The position numbers were made by a program, and so were the translations under genes. The notes below the pieces were generated by a model, which saw only the letters and a program-made list of their open reading frames with translations, had not been told where the DNA came from and searched no databases. A stretch of DNA of 64,000 nt, from positions 75,841-139,840 of the forward strand of contig DAONJL010000003.1 of assembly GCA_035405645.1 (NCBI GenBank). Direction: 5' to 3'. This DNA comes from DAONJL01 sp035405645 [NCBI: bacterium] (lineage in GTDB: Bacteria > JAGOBX01 > DAONJL01). Shown here piece after piece: positions 48,075 to 56,471 of this stretch (positions are counted from its first letter, which is position 1; each line of letters begins with the position of its first letter).

Positions 48075-48758
48075 ATGAAAAAAGAATATTTCTCATTTTT
48101 TAATTCAATAAAATTGTTTAATGGTATTGATGAAAATATTTTAAAAATATTTGCTAATATTGCAATAGAAGAAGAATATAAAGAAGGCAGATATATAATA
48201 AAAAAGAATGAAATTTCAGATTCATTATTTATTATTTATGATGGTTATATAGAAATCGAACAATCAAATGAACAAGGTGAATCAAAAATATTAGCAATTT
48301 TAAAAAAGGGTGATTGTTTTGGCGAAATAGGTTTTTTAACAGGCAAGCCACGCAGTGCCTCAGCAAGAACATTGCAACCAACAAAATTACTAATAATAAA
48401 AAGAGCAGATTTTCAAAAGGAGATATTACAAAATCCAGATTTAATATTAAATATAATAGAGATTTTATCCGAACGATTATTATCAGCAAATGAACAAATA
48501 AAAACATTAACATTTAAAACAATTGCTGGCAGATTGTCTTATGAATTATTAACATTATCTAAAAATAATGGAATAAAAACAGATGAAGGTATAAAAATAA
48601 ATTTACCAATTACTCATCAATTTTTAGGTGAATTAATAGGCACAGCACGAGAAGTTGTTACAAGAATTATATCAAAATTTAAAAAAGAAGGTAGTATAAA
48701 AATTGATAATAAATATATAACAATTATTGATGAAGAGAAATTAAAAAAGTGGAATTAA
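48075..48758 (+). CDS. Crp/Fnr family transcriptional regulator
   Basis: In this 227-residue regulator, residues about 10-120 form a cyclic-nucleotide-binding barrel (LKKGDCFGEIGFLTGKPRSASARTL matches the phosphate-binding cassette). Residues about 145-225 form a winged HTH (ITHQFLGELIGTAREVVTRIISKFKKEGSIKI). RSAS resembles the cAMP-binding RSA of Crp, so a cyclic nucleotide ligand is possible. No Fnr cysteine cluster was seen. The promoter lies so close that the message is probably leaderless. Target genes cannot be named. Confidence 0.88.
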   Translation: MKKEYFSFFNSIKLFNGIDENILKIFANIAIEEEYKEGRYIIKKNEISDSLFIIYDGYIEIEQSNEQGESKILAILKKGDCFGEIGFLTGKPRSASARTLQPTKLLIIKRADFQKEILQNPDLILNIIEILSERLLSANEQIKTLTFKTIAGRLSYELLTLSKNNGIKTDEGIKINLPITHQFLGELIGTAREVVTRIISKFKKEGSIKIDNKYITIIDEEKLKKWN

Positions 48759-49876
48759 TTCTTATTTTTAATGATAAATAAATTTATTAACCATAATAAA
48801 AATAATCCAAATAATTTTAAAGATAAAATAAGAGATAATATTCCTTCTTTTAAAAAATTTTTTTCTATATTTATATCATAACTTATTAACAAATATGAAA
48901 TAAAAAAAATCAAAATCAAGAAAATATTTTTTTCATAATTTTCATTAATAAATTTTAGTAAGATAAAAAATGGAAAAATCATTAATAATAAAATATAATC
49001 ATTCAAATTGTTTTCAAAAAATAATAAAGAAAGAATAAGAAAAGCAAACATAATAAAAATATTTTGATTTTGATTTTTTATGATAAAAAAAAGAGTAATA
49101 AAAAGAAAAAATAATTTTAATAAATTCCCAAAAATAAATAAATAGACAAAATTTATTTGCCAATGAAAAATAAATATATTTGTTCTAATAAGTAAAGATA
49201 ATAGTGATTGATTATCAGCAGATACATAGCTATATTTTGTTGAGAAAATTAGAAAGTTTTTTAAAAAGTTAAATATTGGATTTGAATTAAAAAAGAATAA
49301 AAAAAAAGTATTTAAGATAATTACTAAAAAAAGAAATAGAAAAGCAAATCTATAATTTTTTTTTCGAATGAATATAAAATAAATAAAAATAATTTGTGGG
49401 AAAAAAATAGAAGAAAGGCTAAATAAAAAAGCAGATATTAAATAATTTTTTTTAAAATAAAAAAAGAAAGCTGATATAAAGAAAAAAAGTATAAGTATTG
49501 AAGGTTTAGCATTTGAAATGTTTTTTATTACTGGTTTAAATAAAAGAAATAAGGAAGTTAAAAATAAAATATTTATTTTTTCTTTAATATTTAAAATTTT
49601 AAAAGAAAACAAAAGAAAGAGAAAAATCAGTAATAGATTAAATAAATACCAAAAAATTTTTAATAAAAAGTTTACCTTATTTTTTTGAGTTTCAGGTAAC
49701 TCAATAAAAAAATTTATTTGTTTATTGATTTTTATCATTATCTTATTTAATTGATAAAAATAGTTTATATTGTCATTAGCCAGAAAATAAGGTATAATAG
49801 AGTTAAAAATAAAAAAAAATAGTGAATAAAAAAATAAAAGAAAAATAATATTTTGTTTATAATTACTAAATTCCAT
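48755..49876 (-). CDS. Polytopic membrane protein, glycosyltransferase family 87 (DUF2029)-like
   Basis: This 373-residue protein is almost entirely hydrophobic, with about ten membrane segments. NAKPSILILFFFISAFFFYFKKNYLISAFLFSLSSIFFPQIIFIYF and ADNQSLLSLLIRTNIF fit GT87 features: a K-x-Q/S-P segment, and an N-Q-S-L motif after the periplasmic loop. It would use a polyprenyl-phosphate sugar donor. Its gene converges with crp/fnr and overlaps its stop by 4 bp. The composition is strongly Phe/Ile/Lys/Asn-biased, so family assignment is tentative. Confidence 0.55.
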   Translation of the reverse strand: MEFSNYKQNIIFLLFFYSLFFFIFNSIIPYFLANDNINYFYQLNKIMIKINKQINFFIELPETQKNKVNFLLKIFWYLFNLLLIFLFLLFSFKILNIKEKINILFLTSLFLLFKPVIKNISNAKPSILILFFFISAFFFYFKKNYLISAFLFSLSSIFFPQIIFIYFIFIRKKNYRFAFLFLFLVIILNTFFLFFFNSNPIFNFLKNFLIFSTKYSYVSADNQSLLSLLIRTNIFIFHWQINFVYLFIFGNLLKLFFLFITLFFIIKNQNQNIFIMFAFLILSLLFFENNLNDYILLLMIFPFFILLKFINENYEKNIFLILIFFISYLLISYDINIEKNFLKEGILSLILSLKLFGLFLLWLINLFIIKNKN

Positions 49877-49881
49877 AAGAA

Positions 49882-50382
49882 TTAAAAATAAACCACACTT
49901 AAAAAAATATTACAAATAAAAAAATGAATACTCATCTTTTTTAGTAAAATATTTTGTATTTTTACAAATAACGATTTTATATGTTCTTCCATAGTTAAAT
50001 AAATAATTTGATTTTGAATTTGTTTTGAAAAAAAATCATTTGAAAAAGTATCATAAATAATAAATCTTCTTTTAGCAGTTTCATTAATATTAATACTTTG
50101 TGACGAATCAGGAAAAATTATTTTTTTATATTTACAAGATTTATGAATATGCCTTAAAAATATTTTTAATGGTTTAAATTCATTTATTATTTTATTTGAG
50201 ATAGGCATATAAATTTTTTTTTCATCTTTGTTTATTTCTTTATTAAATGTATCACCATCAATTATTAAATATGAAATATTATTTTCTTTAAGTTCGATTA
50301 ATATTTGCTTGAGAGCATTATATCTTTCAGGTGATTCTCTTTCTGCTTTTAAATTAATATCAGCAGTAAATTCAATTTTCAT
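49882..50382 (-). pseudogene. Decayed metallophosphoesterase, SbcD/YhaO-like N-terminal remnant
   Basis: The 166 residues begin like an SbcD-type DNA-repair exonuclease: MKIEFTADINLK, an ER...AL..IL.EL.ENNI stretch, then YLIIDGDTFN. Key residues are lost: the DxH metal motif reads D8-I-N10 and the GDxxD motif reads G43-D44-T-F-N47. After about residue 60 the match fades and the protein is much shorter than the family's usual length (more than 300). It is probably a truncated, inactive remnant. Confidence 0.5.
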
Positions 50383-50459
50383 TTTTTACCTTCATTGAAA
50401 TTTTTTAAAATGTTATAAAAAATTCGATAAATAAGTCAAGAAAAATAAATCATAAACAA

Positions 50460-50487
50460 TTGACAAAAAAAATTTTTGTAATAAAAT
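50460..50487 (+). promoter_or_regulatory. Promoter of RNase P RNA
   Basis: Perfect TTGACA (50460-50465) and TAAAAT (50482-50487) are 16 bp apart. The predicted start coincides with the first base of the RNA near 50495. Confidence 0.7.
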
Positions 50488-50495
50488 ATTATATA

Positions 50496-50845
50496 AAATC
50501 AGGGAGCGGTCGCTTCAATATGTAGATATTGAAGAGGAAAGTCCGAACATTATTTGTTTATGCTGGTTAATAGCCAGACAGAATTGTAAAAATTCTGATG
50601 GAAAGTGCCACAGAAAATAAACCGCCGAAGATTTAGCAAATGCTAAATCTGGCAAGGGTGAAAAGGTGCGGTAAGAGCGCACCGCCTGTTCGGTGACGAA
50701 CAGGGCATGGCAAACCCCATAAAATGCAAGACCAAGCAGGATTTATTAGAAATAATAAATCCGGGTAGGTCGCATAATTTTATCTGAAAGGATAAAATAA
50801 AGATAGATGACCGCATAACACAGAATTCGGCTTATCCCTGATTTT
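50496..50845 (+). ncRNA. rnpB: RNase P RNA, bacterial type A
   Basis: This is the catalytic RNA that trims the 5' leader of pre-tRNAs. The ends pair as P1 (AATCAGGGA with TCCCTGATT). Conserved core strings are in order: GAGGAAAGTCCG (CR I), ACAGAA with GGAAAGTGCCACAGAAA (CR II/III), GGTAAGAGCGCACCG and AGACCAAGCAGG. The 3' GGTAGGTCGC...GATGACCGCATAACACAGAATTCGGCTTA block is CR V. The length of about 350 nt is normal. It stands alone, with no rnpA nearby. Confidence 0.95.
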
Positions 50846-50868
50846 AATAAAAATAAAGGGGTGAAAAA

Positions 50869-51237
50869 ATGAGTGAAAAAATTAAACAGGATTTTATCGT
50901 GCGATTAGAAAGTGTTGAGCCATATCATGGTGTTGTAATTGATACACTAACAAATGAAAGTTTTGAATTTCATAATGCAGGTCAACAAATAGATATAATC
51001 ACCAAACGAAGTATTTTAAAGAAAGAAATTAATTACCAAAAAATAATAGATAAAATAGTTCAGGCATTGCCAAAACTTTCAAGAGGAGTTTTAACAGCAG
51101 AAAAAGAAATTGTTTTTTATGATTTATCAAATAAAATTTATGATAGAATTCAGGTTGATAGTAATGGCAATGTATATTCTTCAGTAAGGAATAAAAATTA
51201 TTCTTCTATAATTGATTATATTTCTGATGTTCAGTAA
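50869..51237 (+). CDS. Small soluble protein of unknown function downstream of RNase P RNA
   Basis: The protein has 122 residues and no signal peptide or membrane segment, and follows a strong ribosome binding site (AAAGGGGTG). The N-terminal part is beta-like (DFIVRLESVEPYHGVVIDTLTNESFEFHN). The middle is helical (QKIIDKIVQALPKLSRGVL), followed by YDRIQVDSNGNVYSSVRN. It begins 24 bp after the end of RNase P RNA and could be read from the same promoter. No family was recognised. Confidence 0.6.
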   Translation: MSEKIKQDFIVRLESVEPYHGVVIDTLTNESFEFHNAGQQIDIITKRSILKKEINYQKIIDKIVQALPKLSRGVLTAEKEIVFYDLSNKIYDRIQVDSNGNVYSSVRNKNYSSIIDYISDVQ

Positions 51238-51397
51238 AATTAAAAGAGTCATTAATAATCAATATTTATTTTTGAAATAGAGCCAATTATTTTTTTATAA
51301 TTACAAAGTGAAAGATTTTCATATATAAAAGATATTTATCATAATTAATACTTAAAAATATCTCAATATCAATGAATTAAATTTATCAAAAAAATAT

Positions 51398-51426
51398 TTG
51401 ACAATTAATTGTGCGAAAATTATAAA
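51398..51426 (+). promoter_or_regulatory. Promoter of the phosphohexomutase gene
   Basis: Perfect TTGACA (51398-51403) and TATAAA (51421-51426) are 17 bp apart, about 32 bp before the ATG. AAGGGGTG serves as ribosome binding site. Confidence 0.65.
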
Positions 51427-51458
51427 TTAAATAAATAAAAAATAAAGGGGTGAAAAAA

Positions 51459-53153
51459 ATGGAAAATTTAAGTAAAGAAATAGAAGCAGAAAAAATATGG
51501 GAAGAATTATTAGAAGGAGTAAATGATAAGCCAAAACATAAAAATCCAAAAAAGTCTGGAACAAAAAAATTAATAGAAGAAATAAAAGAAATAGCACGAA
51601 CAAATACAGAACCGACAAAAGTAGAATTTGGGACATCAGGATGGCGTGGAACAATAGGAATAAGTCATACAATTCAGAATTTTATAAGAGTTACAGAAGG
51701 TTTAGTAGAAATGGTAAAAACAGCTGATAAAAATTTATTAAAAGAAATTGGAGTGCGAAATTTTGCTGAATTTCAAAAACGAGGAATAATAGTTGGTCGT
51801 GATAATAGATTAATGGGAGAAGAATTTGCGGAATCAGTAATTGGAACATTACAAAGACATAATATAAAAGTTTATTATGCAGGAATGGCGCCTACGCCAG
51901 AATATTCAGCAGCAGTAGTTCAATTAAATGCAGCAATGTCAATAAATATAACACCAAGTCATAATCCAGCAAATTATTCTGGTTATAAAGTTAATCCAGC
52001 AGATGGAGGACCCAGTGGAGAGAATATAACAAAAGCATTAGAAAAATGTGGCAATAAATTTATGAATGAAATTTTTGAAAAGCCTAAAGTTAATTGGAAA
52101 AAAGTGAAGAAAATAAATACAGCAAAATTGTATTTAAAACACATTAAAAAATATATACCACATATAATTGATATAAATAAAATAAAAAAGTATATCAACT
52201 CAGGAGAATTATCATTAGCAATTGATTTTATGCACGGTGCGACGCGAGAACGAGGAGAAGCATTTTTAAATTTAAGTGGGAAAGAACCAAATGTAAAACT
52301 TATTAATACAGATGATAATATTTTATTTCATGGAGTTAAACCAGAACCATCAGCAAAAAATATGATAGAAGTAGAGAAGTGGTTAAAGAAACAAAAAACA
52401 AAATTCAAATTAGGAGTACTAATAGATCCAGATGGCGACCGTATAAGATTTACAAATGGAATAACACAAGTTGATATGAATAATTATGGAGCATTAGCAT
52501 TTTATTATTTATGTGACTACAAAAAATTAAAAGGTGGAGTTGCAAAAACAATTGCAACAAGTAATTTTGTTAATGCAATAGCGCGTGGTTTAAAACGAGA
52601 GTTGTTTGAAACAAAAGTTGGATTTAAATATTTTAGAGATTATTTAAAACCATCAACACCAGCCAATAAACGAGTTGTTTGTGCATTTGAAGAATCAGAT
52701 GGTTTTTCAATAGGTGGAGCAAATATATTAGAAAAAGATGCTTTCGCTGCATTATTACTTGCAATTGAAATTATTAGAACAACAAAAACAGATTTAGTAG
52801 AATATTTAAATAATTTGAAGAAAGAATATGGAATTTATGAAGCGAAAAAAGATGCAGTTGAAATTTTAGGAGATTTAACAAAAGAACAAAAAGCAGAAAT
52901 AATTGCTAAAATGGATAAAACATTTAAAGAAGGTGAAGTATTAAAAATAGATGAAAAATGTAGTAAAAAAATAATCAAGAAATTTTCAGGCGATGGAGTA
53001 AAATTAGAATTTGAAGATAGAAGTAATTTATTAGTCCGACAGTCAGGCACAGAACCAATAATTAAAGTATATGCTGAATCACCAATTAGTAAAGAAGATT
53101 GTGAAATAATCTTAAAATTTGGTGTGGCAATTACAAAGAAATATTTTAGTTAA
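51459..53153 (+). CDS. Phosphoglucomutase/phosphomannomutase (alpha-D-phosphohexomutase family)
   Basis: The enzyme interconverts hexose 1- and 6-phosphates, supplying sugar nucleotides and glycogen metabolism. This protein of about 564 residues has an N-terminal extension of about 55 residues before VEFGTSGWRG. The catalytic serine is about S167 in TPSHNPANYSGYK. The metal loop is DPDGDRIRF, the sugar loop is EESDGFSIGG and the phosphate site is VRQSGTEPIIKVYAE. ATG 51459 is chosen over GTG 51450, which lies inside the ribosome binding site. Substrate preference cannot be fixed. Confidence 0.88.
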   Translation: MENLSKEIEAEKIWEELLEGVNDKPKHKNPKKSGTKKLIEEIKEIARTNTEPTKVEFGTSGWRGTIGISHTIQNFIRVTEGLVEMVKTADKNLLKEIGVRNFAEFQKRGIIVGRDNRLMGEEFAESVIGTLQRHNIKVYYAGMAPTPEYSAAVVQLNAAMSINITPSHNPANYSGYKVNPADGGPSGENITKALEKCGNKFMNEIFEKPKVNWKKVKKINTAKLYLKHIKKYIPHIIDINKIKKYINSGELSLAIDFMHGATRERGEAFLNLSGKEPNVKLINTDDNILFHGVKPEPSAKNMIEVEKWLKKQKTKFKLGVLIDPDGDRIRFTNGITQVDMNNYGALAFYYLCDYKKLKGGVAKTIATSNFVNAIARGLKRELFETKVGFKYFRDYLKPSTPANKRVVCAFEESDGFSIGGANILEKDAFAALLLAIEIIRTTKTDLVEYLNNLKKEYGIYEAKKDAVEILGDLTKEQKAEIIAKMDKTFKEGEVLKIDEKCSKKIIKKFSGDGVKLEFEDRSNLLVRQSGTEPIIKVYAESPISKEDCEIILKFGVAITKKYFS

Positions 53154-53226
53154 TTTTTTATTGACTAAAAAAAAAAATTAAGATAAAAAAATAAATAAAA
53201 AAAAATTTGAAAGGAGAAAAGATGAT

Positions 53227-54312
53227 ATGAGTAAAAAAAGACCATATAATTTAAATCCAGGTCCAGCAATATTACCATTAGAAGTAATGGAACAAGCACA
53301 GCGCGAATTATTAGATTTAAAAGGAATAGGATTATCAGTATTAGAAATCAGCCATCGTTCAAAAGATTTTGAAGAAATAAATAATTCAGCTGAACAAGGG
53401 ATAAGAAAAAATTTTGGTGTTCCTGATAATTATTCAATACTATTTTTACAGGGTGGTGCAAGTCTACAATTTGGTATGATACCAATGAATTTTTTAAATG
53501 GTGGAGTAGCAGATTATGTTGATACAGGTGCGTGGGCTGGCAAAGCAATAAAAGAAGCAAAATTATTTGGCACAGTAAATATAGCAGGTTCATCAAAAGA
53601 TAAAAATTATAATTATATTCCGCAATTAAATACATTAAAATTTTCATCAAATGCAAAATATGTTCATATCACATCAAATGAAACAATAGGTGGAATACAA
53701 TGGCAACAATATCCTGATACTGGCAATATACCATTAATAGCAGATATGTCATCAGATATAATGAGTAGAAAAATTGATATAAAAAAATTTGCATTAATTT
53801 ATGCTGGTGCACAGAAGAATATTGGTCCATCAGGTGTTACAGTTGTAATTATTCGAAATGATTTATTAGATAAAGAAAATCCAAATATAACAACAATGTT
53901 AAAATATTCAACTCATGCAAAAGAGAAATCATTATATAACACACCACCAACATTTGGTATTTATTTAATTGATTTAGTAATGAAATGGATGGAAAGAATT
54001 GGCGGTTTAGAAGAGGTAGAAAAGAGAAATAATAAAAAAGCAGAAATATTATATAAATGTATTGATGAATCAGATTTTTATAATGGCACAGCAGAACGAC
54101 ATTCACGCTCAAAAATGAATATTACTTTTAGATTACCAAGTGAAGAACTGGAAGAGAAATTTGTAAAAGAAGCAAAAGCTGCAGGTTTTATTGGTTTAAA
54201 AGGACATAGAAGTGTTGGTGGTTGTCGAGCATCATTATATAATGCATTTACAATTGAGGGTGTGGAAGAATTAGTTGATTTTATGATAAAATTTGAAAAA
54301 AATAATTCATAA
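53227..54312 (+). CDS. serC: Phosphoserine aminotransferase
   Basis: SerC makes phosphoserine from 3-phosphohydroxypyruvate and glutamate (serine synthesis; also possible in PLP synthesis). The 361-residue length is normal. NLNPGPAILP at the start, FLQGGASLQF, HITSNETIGGIQW and ADMSSDIMSR bind PLP and substrate, and the PLP lysine is K197 in YAGAQKNIGPSG. RSKMNITFRLP and GHRSVGGCRASLYNA close the active site. It has a good ribosome binding site (AAAGGAG), and a terminator follows. serA and serB are not in the window. Confidence 0.95.
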   Translation: MSKKRPYNLNPGPAILPLEVMEQAQRELLDLKGIGLSVLEISHRSKDFEEINNSAEQGIRKNFGVPDNYSILFLQGGASLQFGMIPMNFLNGGVADYVDTGAWAGKAIKEAKLFGTVNIAGSSKDKNYNYIPQLNTLKFSSNAKYVHITSNETIGGIQWQQYPDTGNIPLIADMSSDIMSRKIDIKKFALIYAGAQKNIGPSGVTVVIIRNDLLDKENPNITTMLKYSTHAKEKSLYNTPPTFGIYLIDLVMKWMERIGGLEEVEKRNNKKAEILYKCIDESDFYNGTAERHSRSKMNITFRLPSEELEEKFVKEAKAAGFIGLKGHRSVGGCRASLYNAFTIEGVEELVDFMIKFEKNNS

Positions 54313-54335
54313 AATTTTTTAAAATAATTTTTTAT

Positions 54336-54380
54336 AAGCAGAGTTTAATTTTTATTAAACTCTGCTTTTTTTATTTTTTT
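54336..54380 (+). terminator. Rho-independent terminator after serC
   Basis: AAGCAGAGTTTAAT pairs perfectly with ATTAAACTCTGCTT (54336-54366 region) around a short T-rich loop, followed by a long T-run to 54380. Confidence 0.9.
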
Positions 54381-54391
54381 TGGTGAGTAAA

Positions 54392-54865
54392 ATGGAATTT
54401 AGAAATTATGTAAAAAATGAAGATAAAGAAAATGTAAAAAACATTTTAGAATCAACTAAATTTTTTTATGAAGAAGAAATAGATGTAGCAGTTGAATTAG
54501 TTGATGAGGCATTAAAAAAAGGAAAAGCAAGTGGTTATAATTTTTTATTTTTAGAAGAAAATAATTTTGTAATTGGTTTTACATGTTTTGGTTCAATTCC
54601 CTGTACAAAACATAGTTTTGATTTATATTGGATTTGCGTGCATAATAATTATAAAAATAAAGGTTATGGCAAATTATTATTAAAAAAAAGTGAAGAAGAA
54701 ATAAGTAAAATGAAAGGTAAAAGAATATATATAGAAACATCATCACGAGAATTATATTTACCAACACGAGAATTTTATTTAAGAAATGGTTATAAAGTTG
54801 ATGCAATATTAAAAGATTTTTATTCTGATGGGGATAGTAAATTTATTTTTGTAAAAGTTTTATAA
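54392..54865 (+). CDS. GNAT family N-acetyltransferase
   Basis: This acetyl-CoA-dependent acetyltransferase of about 157 residues shows motif B/A text: FDLYWICVHNNYKNKGYGKLLLKKSEEEI, with the acetyl-CoA loop N-K-G-Y-G, and late IYIETSSRELYLPTREFYLRNGYKVDAIL. ATG 54392 is chosen because GGTGAG lies just ahead and the in-frame TTG and GTG upstream fall in the terminator T-run and ribosome binding site. The substrate is unknown. Confidence 0.82.
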   Translation: MEFRNYVKNEDKENVKNILESTKFFYEEEIDVAVELVDEALKKGKASGYNFLFLEENNFVIGFTCFGSIPCTKHSFDLYWICVHNNYKNKGYGKLLLKKSEEEISKMKGKRIYIETSSRELYLPTREFYLRNGYKVDAILKDFYSDGDSKFIFVKVL

Positions 54866-54914
54866 TTTAGATTTTTTGTTTGACAAATCTTTTATTAGTT
54901 AAAATAATATAATT

Positions 54915-55811
54915 ATGGATTTAAAGAATTTTAAGGGACTTTGTAATGATATTATTTTTAAATATGTGTTTGGTTCAGAAAAACATACAAAAATATTAAC
55001 AGATTTATTAAATGCAATATTAAATTATCAAAAAGGGAAACAGATAAAAAAAACAATAATATTAAATCCAATGAATTTACAAGAAAAAATTAATGATAAA
55101 TATTCAGTGCTTGATATAAAAGCGACAGATGAAAAAGGTCGGCAATATAATATAGAGATGCAAGTAACACGACAAAAAGAATATATAGCAAGAATATTAT
55201 TTTATTTAAATAAATTTTTTACAGAGCAATTAAAAGAAGGCGAGAATTATGAAGAATTAAAGAAGACAATAACAATTTCAATATAGGATTTTAATTTGTT
55301 AGAAGAAAAAGAATTTCATAATATATATAGATTTTTAAATGTAAATAGCAAGAAAGAATTAAGTGATTTAGAGGAGATACATATAATAGAATTACCAAAA
55401 TTTAAAAAAGAAAAAAATTTTGAAACGAAATAAGAGAAATGGTTATTTACATTCAAAGAAAGCGTAAAGTATATAGAGAACGAGGAAGAGTTACCAGAAG
55501 AAGTAAAAAGAGAGGAGGCGATAATAATGGCAATAAAGACGATGAAGAAAGCATTAGCGGACAGGCGAATGTGGGCCATATTAGATAGCAGAGAAAGAGC
55601 GATAAGAGACAGAGCAACAGAAATAAGTTATGCGAGAAGAGAAGGAATTGAAGAAGGAATTGAATTAGGTGAAAAAAAAGGAATAGAAATCACAGCATTA
55701 AAAATGTTAAAAAAAGGATTTGATATAAAAACGATATCAGAAATAACAGGATTAACAGAAGAAGAAATAAAAAGATTAAACGGAAGAAAAAATAATAGAA
55801 AAAAAATATGA
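54915..55811 (+). pseudogene. Broken Rpn / PD-(D/E)XK family transposase gene with two in-frame stops
   Basis: One frame from 54915 to 55811 (299 codons, the normal Rpn length) is interrupted by TAG (55284-55286) and TAA (55431-55433) with no frameshift. The N-terminal part has FKGLCNDIIFKYVFGSEKHTKILTDLLNAIL and the nuclease core VLDIKATDEKGRQYNIEMQV (D and ExQ catalytic residues). The C-terminal part has the typical tail with repeated GIE.G and FDIKTISEITGLTEEEIKRL. Rpn nucleases are recombination-promoting mobile proteins. A truncated N-terminal domain (123 residues) and a C-terminal piece from ATG 55527 could still be made separately. Confidence 0.85.
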
Positions 55812-56068
55812 ATAAAAAAGAATTAGCCAAAAAAAGAGAAAGTGCGATATTAGATAGCAGAGAAAGAGCAATAAGAGACAGAGCAACAGAAATAAGTTAT
55901 GCGAGAAGAGAAGGAATTGAATTAGGAGAAAAAAAAGGAATAGAAATCACAGCATTAAAAATGTTAAAAAAAGGATTTGATATAAAAACGATATCAGAAA
56001 TAACAGGATTAACAGAAGAAGAAATAAAAAGATTAAACGGAAGAAAAAATAATAGAAAAAAAATATGA
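55808..56068 (+). CDS. Tandem duplicate of the Rpn C-terminal tail (86 residues)
   Basis: It starts on an ATGA overlap with the end of the broken Rpn gene and repeats its tail: AILDSRERAIRDRATEISYARREGIELGEKKGIEITALKML, then FDIKTISEITGLTEEEIKRL. It has no nuclease domain, so it could only act as a multimerisation or DNA-contact fragment if expressed. It has no own Shine-Dalgarno; translation would be coupled. It is more likely a by-product of tandem duplication than a functional gene. Confidence 0.55.
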   Translation: MNKKELAKKRESAILDSRERAIRDRATEISYARREGIELGEKKGIEITALKMLKKGFDIKTISEITGLTEEEIKRLNGRKNNRKKI

Positions 56069-56223
56069 ATAAAAAAGAATTAGCCAAAAAAAGAGAAAGT
56101 GCGATATTAGATAGCAGAGAAAGAGCGATAAGAGATAGTTCAATAGAAATAAGTTATGCAAGAGGCGAAGGAATAGAGATAGGCAAAAAAGAAGGGATTG
56201 AATTAGGTGAAAAAAAGAAATAG
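56065..56223 (+). pseudogene. Third, truncated copy of the Rpn tail
   Basis: It again starts on an ATGA overlap. It runs 52 residues with substitutions and an extra GIEIGKKE repeat, then hits TAG because of a small deletion in the GGAATAGAAATC stretch. The remainder of the tail is recognisable out of frame to about 56260. Confidence 0.75.
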
Positions 56224-56307
56224 AAATCAGATCATTAAAAATGCTAAAATATTGATTTTATATAATAATATTAGAAAGAATATTAATAGAGAAACAAATA
56301 AAATAAT

Positions 56308-56380
56308 GGGGGCGTAGCTCAGCTGGGAGAGCACTTGAATGGCATTCAAGTGGCCGTGGGTTCAAGTCCCATCGCCTCCA
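56308..56380 (+). tRNA. tRNA-Ala (GGC anticodon)
   Basis: Acceptor GGGGGCG pairs with CGCCTCC (one G-T pair). D-arm GCTCAGCTGGGAGAGC, anticodon stem CTTGA/TCAAG with loop ATGGCAT (anticodon GGC) and GGTTCAAGTCC T-loop are present. CCA is not encoded. It is 47 bp after the decayed Rpn repeats. Confidence 0.95.
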
Positions 56381-56400
56381 TTTGATTTCGAATAAAATTA

Positions 56401-56430
56401 TTGACAATGAAATAAAATCTATAATATAAA
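56401..56430 (+). promoter_or_regulatory. Possible promoter of deoB
   Basis: TTGACA (56401-56406) and TATAAA (56425-56430) are 18 bp apart, about 40 bp before the ATG at 56472. Confidence 0.5.
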
Positions 56431-56471
56431 ATAAGAAAAAATAAAATAAAAAAATAAATGGAGAAGGAAAA

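Larger units (their letters stand above)
55578..56260 (+). repeat. Three tandem copies of the Rpn 3' tail
   Basis: Units begin at the same ATATTAGATAGCAG string at 55578, 55847 and 56104, with periods of 269 and 257 bp. The 12-bp difference is one extra GIEE-type repeat in copy 1. Copies 1 and 2 are nearly identical; copy 3 is diverged and truncated. Each junction carries an ATGA stop-start overlap. Confidence 0.9.

Noticed and set aside
55527-55811. A 94-residue gene starting at ATG 55527
   Set aside because: It is in frame with the N-terminal Rpn part at 54915 and separated only by two stop codons, so I treat it as the 3' part of one broken gene.
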